DNA of 11,618 nucleotides from Actinomycetota bacterium (GTDB lineage: Bacteria > Actinomycetota > Actinomycetes > Streptosporangiales > Streptosporangiaceae), in NCBI GenBank assembly GCA_003168295.1, contig PMST01000121.1, positions 1-11,618 on the forward strand, written 5' to 3'. Shown one piece after another: positions 7,194 to 11,618 of the stretch. The stretch's first letter is position 1. Every line of letters begins with the position of its first letter. The notes under the pieces are model-generated. The model was not told the DNA's origin and did no database searches. It saw only the letters and a list, made by a program, of their open reading frames with translations. The translations under genes and the position numbers were made by a program.

Positions 7194-7254
7194 CCAACAT
7201 TATTGGTTCGGCAACGTGATGCACGCAGCGCACTTATTATGTTACCTAAAGTAA
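7194..7254 (+). promoter_or_regulatory. Candidate promoter/operator region of the GGDEF gene
   Basis: This AT-rich patch holds TATTAT (7235-7240), a good -10 box, though no good -35 box lies at 17-18 bp. It is flanked by two short dyads: CCAA-catta-TTGG (7194-7206) and TTAC-ctaaa-GTAA (7242-7254). Transcription from this -10 would begin near 7247, within the second dyad, as a repressor site would require. The likely gene start is at 7309. Confidence 0.35.
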
Positions 7255-7308
7255 TGGCGGTCACCGGTTTTGCGGGTCCGCAGAGGCGTGGCTCACGATG
7301 GGCAGGGC

Positions 7309-8679
7309 ATGTCAGCCGTTCAAGAGGCGATAGAACAGCGCGAGAAGCGCTTGTCGCGCCTGATCAAGTGGCCGTCGTGCTGGCCGCTGCTTGCCATGCC
7401 GACATCACTCATCGTGTACATCGTCGCTGTCCTCGGCGTTGACCTGGCCCTGATCGGCTGGCAACTGGCCGGCATCGGCAAACCGCAGACGGACAACGTG
7501 ATCCTGTTCGCGGCGCTGCTGGCCGCCGCGGTGATCTGCATCGAGGCGATGCGGCGGCTCGGCCATCCGACGGGCGTGTCGCGCGACCTGCTTTCCGCCT
7601 GGTGGCTCCCGATCGCACTGTTGCTGCCGCCGCTGTATGCCCTGCTGGCGCCGCTGGTCCTCGGCGGGGTGCTCTACCTGCGGGCGCAGCGGATACCCGT
7701 CTACCGGCGGATGTTCAGCTCAGCCGCGCTCGGGCTGGCGGGCGCCGCGGCCTCGGGCATGTTCCACCGGTTGGTCCCTGACACCGTGGTGGTCACGCTG
7801 AAAGGCTCGAACGCCTGGCTGACCCGCCCGTCGGTGGTGCTCACCGCGATCGCCTGCGGTGTCCTGTTCGCCGTGGTGAACACCTGTGTCGTCGCGGTCG
7901 CCGCACACCTGGCCGAGCCTGAGGCGCCGCTGGCCAAGGCGGTCTGGGACTCCGAAAGCCTGCTGCTGGACCTGACGGAAACCTGCGTTGGTGTTCTCAT
8001 CGCGATCACCTGCACGCTCAGCTTCTTCCTGCTCCTGCTGGTGTTGCCGCCGGTCATCATGCTGCAGCGGAGCATGATGCACCAGCAACTGACCGCCGCG
8101 GCCCGCACCGACCCGAAGACCGGTCTGCTGAACGCGGCCGCCTGGCAGCGTGAAGCCGACGCGGAGGTCGCCCGGGCGCTGCGCTCGGATACGCCGCTGG
8201 GCCTGCTGCTGGTCGACGTGGACTATTTCAAGCGGGTCAACGACAACCACGGGCACCTGGTCGGGGACGAGGTTCTGCGAGCCCTGGCCGCCGCGCTCAG
8301 GCAGCAGGTCCGCGAGTCGGACGTGGTGGGCCGGTTCGGTGGGGAAGAATTCACCGTCCTGCTGCCCCGCACCGACACCGCCGGGGCGTGCCGGATCGCC
8401 GAACGACTGCGGCGCAGCGCGAGCGGGCTGAGCGTGGCCGCCGCCAACGCCACCATCCAGGTCACCGTCTCGATCGGGGTGGCGGTGCTCAGCCAGCACG
8501 GAAATGACCTGTTCGAGTTGCTCGCGGCAGCCGACCTGGCGCTGTACCGGGCCAAGGACGCGGGCCGCGACCAGGTGCAGTTGTACGCGCCAGGCAAGGA
8601 ATCCGCGGGGAATGAAGCAGGCTCCGCTCCGGCTGAAGCTCCTGAGGAGGAGGACGAGCCTAGGGGCACGTGCCCGTAG
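7309..8679 (+). CDS. Multi-pass membrane diguanylate cyclase (GGDEF domain)
   Basis: This 456-residue membrane protein should make cyclic di-GMP from two GTP. The N-terminal half has about six hydrophobic segments (near residues 28-52, 62-78, 97-124, 134-150, 174-200 and 225-252) with no recognised sensor domain. A GGDEF domain follows at about 265-428: RTDPKTGLLNAAAW, LLLVDVDYFKRVNDNHGH, active site GGEEF at 344-348, and VTVSIGVAV, ending in ADLALYRAKDAGRDQV. The product-inhibition site RESD (335-338) sits exactly five residues before GGEEF, so both catalysis and feedback control look intact. There is no EAL domain. An acidic Glu/Pro tail ends the protein. I chose ATG 7309 over TTG 7270 and GTG 7288, which add a basic stretch unlike a membrane-protein start, but the ribosome site is weak. 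The signal it senses is unknown. Confidence 0.93.
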   Translation: MSAVQEAIEQREKRLSRLIKWPSCWPLLAMPTSLIVYIVAVLGVDLALIGWQLAGIGKPQTDNVILFAALLAAAVICIEAMRRLGHPTGVSRDLLSAWWLPIALLLPPLYALLAPLVLGGVLYLRAQRIPVYRRMFSSAALGLAGAAASGMFHRLVPDTVVVTLKGSNAWLTRPSVVLTAIACGVLFAVVNTCVVAVAAHLAEPEAPLAKAVWDSESLLLDLTETCVGVLIAITCTLSFFLLLLVLPPVIMLQRSMMHQQLTAAARTDPKTGLLNAAAWQREADAEVARALRSDTPLGLLLVDVDYFKRVNDNHGHLVGDEVLRALAAALRQQVRESDVVGRFGGEEFTVLLPRTDTAGACRIAERLRRSASGLSVAAANATIQVTVSIGVAVLSQHGNDLFELLAAADLALYRAKDAGRDQVQLYAPGKESAGNEAGSAPAEAPEEEDEPRGTCP

Positions 8680-8685
8680 GCCTAC
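8658..8685. terminator. Near-perfect palindrome at the 3' end of the GGDEF gene
   Basis: The perfect 12-bp palindrome GGGCACGTGCCC (8664-8675) extends to 24 bp (8658-8681) with a single mismatched pair (8663/8676). The perfect 10-bp palindrome GTAGGCCTAC (8676-8685) abuts it and covers the TAG stop. As RNA the longer one would fold into a strong GC-rich hairpin. No T-run follows, so termination is plausible but unproven; a DNA-binding site is the alternative. Confidence 0.45.
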
Positions 8686-8988
8686 ATACATGCCGGAGTT
8701 TGTCTAGCCTCAAACCGGAAGCAGTCGTAACACGCACGAAAACGCTATAACCACCAGGTCAAGCAGTCCAATCGAATTCCCTGCCATAATCTAGACGTCG
8801 CACGTTTTGTCCAATTTAGGCGGTTCCGGCTGGTGGCGACCCTGACTTTCCCATGACTAGCGGATGGGTGGCCTATCCCCTCAGCGCAGGTAAGGCGATA
8901 GGTATCGTCCAGTCCGTCATGCGGTCCCTGCCGCTGGTCGCGAACGCGAGTCATTCGTAGAGGGTGCCCGACTCCGCCTCACGTTGAC
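8686..8988. other. Gene-free interval, less GC-rich than the rest
   Basis: About 300 bases without a convincing gene. The left part (about 8700-8830) is visibly less GC-rich, around half A+T, unlike the flanking genes. A 69-residue minus-strand frame (8745-8954) has no ribosome site and no family features, so I do not call it. I see no tRNA, terminal repeats or transposase. The composition break and the broken gene to the right suggest foreign or eroded DNA. Confidence 0.5.
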
Positions 8989-9147
8989 TTGCGTACCGTC
9001 CTACGCGAATGCGTCGAGATGGCCGCGCTCAATGCTGCCGGGCCGGTACCCGTCCGCGCAGATCAGGACGCCCTCCGCTCCGACCTGGACCGCTTCACGT
9101 TCCTCCTCGGCGGCAGCGACGGCGAGAAGCTCGTCCGGTCCCCGTGA
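8989..9147 (+). pseudogene. Unidentified open stretch, possible gene remnant
   Basis: A plus-strand frame is open from 8902 and ends at TGA 9145-9147; its only usual start is TTG 8989. It reads VDLRTVLRECVEMAALNAAG at its left and LRSDLDRFTFLLGGSDGEKL near its end, which looks like real protein. About 85% of third positions are G or C, against 77% of first positions. The stop overlaps a GTG in frame with the following broken kinase. I do not recognise the family. The minus strand also has a protein-like open stretch here (ending at 9001), so strand is uncertain. It could be the end of a truncated gene or a small intact gene. Confidence 0.3.
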
Positions 9148-9149
9148 GA

Positions 9150-9732
9150 ATGATGGTCATGAGTGCCGCAGCGCCCCGGACCGGGCAAGTCATCTTCCTC
9201 AACGGGACATCCAGCTCAGGCAAGTCGAGCATCGCCGGGCAGCTCCTGCTGGTCCTGGACCGTCCCTTCTTCCACATGTCCGTCGACGCGGTCAACGGCA
9301 TGCGCCCGGGAACGCACGCTGGAGCTGGGTCCTGACGAACTCGCCGCTGTCCTGACCCGGACCCGGACCGGCTTCCACCGCGCGGTCGCCGGCATGGCAC
9401 AGGTCGGCAACGACCTCGTCGTCGACTACGTCCTCAGCGAGCGGTAGCGCCTGCTGGACTGCCTCGCCGTGCTCAACGGACTCGACGTCGTCTTCGTGGG
9501 TGTCCGCTGCCCGGAACAGGAACTGGCACGGCGGGAGAAAGCGCGCAGCGACCGGCAGCCCGGGCAGGCAGCCGCCCAGCTCCGGCAAGTCCACTCCTAC
9601 GGCAGCTACGACATCGAGTGCGACACCACCACCGCCAGTCCCCGCGACTGCGCCCTGACGATCAAGCAGTCCCTTGACCAGCTCCCGAACCCGCGAGCCT
9701 TCGACCGGCTCAGATCCACTCTCCAGGGCTGA
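9150..9732 (+). pseudogene. Broken chloramphenicol phosphotransferase-like kinase gene
   Basis: Three pieces join into one protein of about 190 residues of the CPT family (P-loop kinases named for the Streptomyces venezuelae chloramphenicol 3-O-phosphotransferase). The first frame (ATG at 9150, 9153 or 9159) gives GQVIFLNGTSSSGKSS with Walker A GTSSSGKS, then FFHMSVDAVNGMR with the aspartate expected to be catalytic. At about 9303-9312 the frame shifts by one and continues as RTLELGPDELAAVLTRTRTG through NDLVVDYVLSER. TAG at 9445-9447 then stands where homologues have Trp (TGG) before RLLDCL. The same frame runs on through VVFVGVRCPEQELARREKAR and SYDIECDTTTASPRDCAL to TGA at 9730-9732. Similarity on both sides of each lesion argues for recent decay of a once complete gene. 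Sequence errors could explain one lesion, less easily both. Confidence 0.82.
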
Positions 9733-10018
9733 CCTGCAGACCAGCATCGGACCCAAGACGCAACGCAGCGACAGCCATCGCTCCGCCCGTCATCAGTGAG
9801 TGGCGGACTCGCAGGACGACCCGCCGACTACCTGCCTGGCTCATCATCTCCGGTCATCGCCTCATGATCCGCCCAGCGCTATCAGGTGGAGCCTGTCGCG
9901 CGTAGCGGGCGGCGTGGCCTGCCTCGCCGAGGTCGCACGATGAGCCGGGCAGTCGCTGCGCTGTGTGATGGCGGAGCAGCAGCCCGGCGACGGTCGACGG
10001 CATGGCGCCGGTCGGCGG
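9733..10018. other. 286-bp gap between the kinase pseudogene and tetR
   Basis: No supported gene. A 49-codon minus-strand frame (9854-10003, starting MPSTVAGLLLRHH) lies just downstream of tetR on the same strand. It has no ribosome site and no recognisable family, so I leave it as a doubtful small ORF. No clear terminator hairpin was seen. Confidence 0.4.
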
Positions 10019-10645
10019 TCATGGCGTGTCCTTGGCGCGGGTTGCCAGATCGAAGACGGTGATGATCTCGCGCGAGTAATTGTCGATGTCGAACTCCGGG
10101 TCCAGGGCCAGTAGGGGCGAGGCGGCCTCGATTGCGGCGCGGATCGCGATTGCCATGACGTGGGGGTCGAAGTCAGGGCGGAACTGGCCGGCTGCCTGGA
10201 ATCCAGACAGCGGGCCCTCAAGGGCGCCGACAGCGTTGACCACGGCCGTATCGCCGTAGAAGGTGCGCCGCCCCTCCGCGCTGCGCGCGATCTCGATCAT
10301 GGCAATCACGTTGTTGCGGTGATCTCGCATGAACGCGAGGTTCGATTGGATGTAGGCCCGCAGCATGGCGGGACCCGTTGACTCGGCGAGGACCCGCGGA
10401 CGTATGTAGGCAATGGCCTGTTCTGCTGCCTCGTGGACGACCTGCTTGATGAGATCGTCCTTGCCGGCGAAGTGGTAGCTGATCAGGCCCCGGCTGATGC
10501 CCACTCGCCCAGCGATACGGGCGAAGGACGCACCCGCATAGCCGGCCTCGGCGATCGTGTCGATCGCCGCCGCGGCGATCTGGGCACGTCGGGCGGTCTC
10601 GATGAAGGTCCGCTCTGGCCCGCCCGCTGCCCCTCCTGGCTGCAT
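10019..10645 (-). CDS. TetR/AcrR-family transcriptional regulator
   Basis: This 208-residue repressor has the TetR layout: an N-terminal helix (TARRAQIAAAAIDTIAEAGY, 17-36), a helix-turn-helix at about 39-59 (ASFARIAGRVGISRGLISYHF) followed by GKDDLIKQV, then an all-helical ligand-binding and dimerisation domain. The domain order and the ISYHFAGKDDL motif are diagnostic. The ligand is unknown. I chose ATG 10645 rather than the start at 10681 because a -35/-10 pair places the transcription start almost on this ATG, and because the extra 12 residues would fall inside the promoter and repeat. It diverges from an ABC transporter ATPase gene, which suggests it represses both itself and the exporter. 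Confidence 0.93.
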   Translation of the reverse strand: MQPGGAAGGPERTFIETARRAQIAAAAIDTIAEAGYAGASFARIAGRVGISRGLISYHFAGKDDLIKQVVHEAAEQAIAYIRPRVLAESTGPAMLRAYIQSNLAFMRDHRNNVIAMIEIARSAEGRRTFYGDTAVVNAVGALEGPLSGFQAAGQFRPDFDPHVMAIAIRAAIEAASPLLALDPEFDIDNYSREIITVFDLATRAKDTP

Positions 10646-10681
10646 GACCAAAAAACTATCCAAAGACCAGGAAACTAGCAA
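10646..10681 (-). promoter_or_regulatory. tetR promoter with direct-repeat candidate operator
   Basis: Read on the minus strand, TTGCTA (10676-10681), a 17-bp spacer and TAGTTT (10653-10658) form a plausible promoter, with seven bases from the -10 box to the ATG at 10645, a leaderless layout. Overlapping it is a direct repeat on the plus strand, GACCAAAAAACTA (10646-10658) and GACCAGGAAACTA (10665-10677), 11 of 13 bases identical with a 19-bp period. A repressor bound here would block the promoter. Direct rather than inverted repeats are unusual for TetR proteins. Confidence 0.5.
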
Positions 10682-10710
10682 GCTGTCCAGCCAGGCTGCT
10701 ACCGTTCAGG

Positions 10711-10716
10711 TATGTT
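10711..10716 (+). promoter_or_regulatory. Candidate -10 box of the ABC transporter transcript
   Basis: TATGTT fits the TANNNT pattern of actinomycete -10 boxes; transcription would start near 10723, leaving about 150 bases of leader before the GTG at 10874. No good -35 box lies at 17-18 bp. It lies 30 bp from the tetR -35 box, so the divergent promoters are nearly back to back. Confidence 0.3.
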
Positions 10717-10763
10717 GCGCCACAGAACTGGCGCCGTACCTCCGCGATGGGAGGTTGAGGTCG

Positions 10764-10877
10764 ATGGGCGGCGACGCGTCGTTGTTCCACGGGACACCCC
10801 AGCCCCCCGGACATAACGGGGGGCCCGCCCGCCTTGGAACGCCAGCCCGTTCCGGCAGCCCCGCGAGGTGCCCGTGA
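10764..10877 (+). CDS. Possible 37-residue leader ORF before the ABC gene
   Basis: ATG 10764 follows GGGAGG (10749-10754) at nine bases and opens MGGDASLFHGTPQPPGHNGG. The frame closes at TGA 10875-10877, overlapping the ABC start codon as GTGA. The product is rich in Pro, Gly, Ala and Arg and has no known family. The overlap and the ribosome site would allow translational coupling or ribosome-mediated control. G/C at third positions is about 80%, which does not separate coding from background here. It could be chance. Confidence 0.3.
   Translation: MGGDASLFHGTPQPPGHNGGPARLGTPARSGSPARCP
10803..10853 (+). promoter_or_regulatory. Two consecutive hairpins in the ABC gene leader
   Basis: Hairpin one pairs CCCCCCG (10803-10809) with CGGGGGG (10817-10823) around the loop GACATAA. 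Hairpin two pairs GGAACG (10836-10841) with CGTTCC (10848-10853) around CCAGCC. Both lie inside the small leader ORF, before the ABC ribosome-site region GAGG (10865-10868). The GC-only stem should be very stable in RNA. An attenuator-like role is possible but inferred. Confidence 0.45.
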
Positions 10878-11618
10878 CCACTCAGCAGCCGGCAGCTCAC
10901 CCGGCCGATGGCGCTGAAGCGGTCAGTCCTACCGCGACCCCTGATGCCTGGAAGGGCGAGTCCGCTCTGGTGGTCGAGCACCTGGCCAAGCGGTTCGGGG
11001 ACCGCGTCGCTTTTGATGACGTGTCGTTCGAGGTTGGCTACGGCGAGGTGTTCGGGTTCCTCGGACCAAACGGGGCGGGCAAGACGACGACCGTGCGGAC
11101 CCTGGGGACGCTGATCGCACCAAGTTCGGGAACGGCGATCGTCGCCGGCATCCCCTTGAACGCGAAGAACGGCCCCGCGATCCGCTCGCGGATCGCGGTC
11201 ATGCCCGAGTCCCCGGGTCTGTATCTGCGTCTCACGGTGTTGGAGAACCTTCAGTGCTTCGCCGGGCTGTATGAGCTGGATGACGTTCGCGGGCGCATCG
11301 GCCGGGCGCTGCGGGCGGTCAATCTCGAAGACCGCGCCCGTGATCTGTGCGGGTCGCTGTCGAAGGGGCTGCGTCAGCGGGTCGCGCTGGCCCGGGCGCT
11401 GCTCAGCGACCCGGCCGTGCTGTTTCTCGACGAGCCGACCTCCGGCCTTGACCCCGTGGCGACGCGGGAAGTCCACGACCTGCTCGCCTCGTTGCGCGAG
11501 CGCGGAGTGACGATCTTCCTCACCACGCACCGGCTGGAAGAGGCCGAACGGCTCTGCCACCGGGTGGCGATCCTCAACACCACCTTGCGACTGATCGGCC
11601 GGCCCGACGAGCTACGCC
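10874..11618 (+). CDS. ABC transporter ATP-binding protein, DrrA/NatA-like exporter type, 5' part
   Basis: The first 248 residues are present and the gene runs off the right edge. After a loose Ala/Pro-rich N-terminus (1-30) comes a complete nucleotide-binding domain: Walker A GPNGAGKT (64-71), signature LSKGLRQRV (162-170), Walker B AVLFLDEPTSGLDP (181-194) and H-loop histidine H219 in TTHRLEEAE. At the Q-loop, MPESPGLYLRLTVLENL has Glu112 where most members have Gln, as in some NatA-type exporters. These ATPases pair with a separate membrane permease to export drugs, lipids or sodium; the permease would lie downstream. GTG 10874 is chosen because GAGG (10865-10868) sits five bases before it; GTG codons at about residues 33 and 50 are unlikely starts. 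Divergence from tetR suggests ligand-induced efflux. Confidence 0.93.
   Translation, partial: MTTQQPAAHPADGAEAVSPTATPDAWKGESALVVEHLAKRFGDRVAFDDVSFEVGYGEVFGFLGPNGAGKTTTVRTLGTLIAPSSGTAIVAGIPLNAKNGPAIRSRIAVMPESPGLYLRLTVLENLQCFAGLYELDDVRGRIGRALRAVNLEDRARDLCGSLSKGLRQRVALARALLSDPAVLFLDEPTSGLDPVATREVHDLLASLRERGVTIFLTTHRLEEAERLCHRVAILNTTLRLIGRPDELR

Larger units (their letters stand above)
6952..7308. other. 357-bp gene-free interval with dense inverted repeats and AT-rich right end
   Basis: No convincing coding frame is visible between ssb and the GGDEF gene. The left half has GCGGGTCTG twice (7016-7024 and 7036-7044). The middle holds the large inverted repeat listed separately, two inverted copies of GGAACG (CGTTCC at 7113-7118 and 7135-7140), and the perfect palindrome CGGGCATGCCCG at 7150-7161. 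The right part (about 7190-7255) is clearly AT-richer and has promoter- and operator-like sequences. Confidence 0.6.

Noticed and set aside
6952..7308. tRNA gene or integrase attachment site
   Set aside because: No cloverleaf with a TTCGA-type loop or a CCA end could be drawn, and no integrase gene is near.
7203..7442. 79-codon plus-strand ORF before and across the GGDEF start
   Set aside because: It overlaps the certain GGDEF frame and the promoter-like AT-rich patch, and its sequence is Arg/Ala-rich without motifs.
8745..8954. 69-codon minus-strand ORF
   Set aside because: No ribosome site, no family resemblance and no coding-type third-position bias in a less GC-rich stretch.
9862..10221. 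119-codon minus-strand ORF overlapping the tetR 3' end
   Set aside because: Most of it is a different frame of tetR, and it has low-complexity Arg/Pro/Ser composition.

Overview
The window is GC-rich with strong G/C bias at third codon positions. It carries Streptomyces/Frankia-style gene families: a deiminase-route histidine utilisation cluster, an extra SSB and a membrane GGDEF protein. Several genes appear to lack an untranslated leader. All of this points to a high-GC actinomycete; nothing seen fixes the genus.

Left part (1-5398). The window opens inside an HtrA/DegP-like serine protease (trypsin-fold end plus PDZ domain). Its tail overlaps, convergently, a small FlaR/adenylate-kinase-like P-loop kinase on the minus strand. 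Divergent from the kinase is a tight operon: urocanase (hutU), an M20/AllC-type amidohydrolase, and formimidoylglutamate deiminase (hutF). The three genes are joined by 4-base ATGA and GTGA overlaps. HutU makes imidazolonepropionate from urocanate. HutF converts formimidoylglutamate to N-formylglutamate. By context the AllC-like enzyme is the best candidate for releasing formate and glutamate. Imidazolonepropionase (hutI), needed between HutU and HutF, is not in the window, nor is hutH.

Middle part (5388-8685). A 23-bp tandem repeat covers the hutF stop codon and runs into the promoter of an aldo/keto reductase gene. Next comes an orphan ssb gene with two DnaA boxes in its upstream region. 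A 357-bp gene-free interval rich in inverted repeats follows, then a multi-pass membrane diguanylate cyclase with intact GGEEF and RxxD motifs. A near-perfect palindrome overlaps the cyclase stop codon.

Right part (8686-11618). A less GC-rich gap leads into an unidentified open stretch and a chloramphenicol-phosphotransferase-like gene broken by a frameshift and a nonsense codon, so this part looks eroded. After another gap, a TetR regulator (minus strand) and an ABC exporter ATPase (plus strand, cut by the window end) are divergently arranged, a common layout for an inducible efflux system. The tetR promoter carries a direct repeat that could be its operator. The ABC leader holds two hairpins and a small ORF overlapping the ABC start.

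I found no CRISPR array, rRNA, tRNA or intact mobile element, and no clear new multi-gene system. The best leads are the non-canonical deformylase position in the hut operon, the DnaA boxes before ssb, the structured interval after ssb, and the ABC leader.
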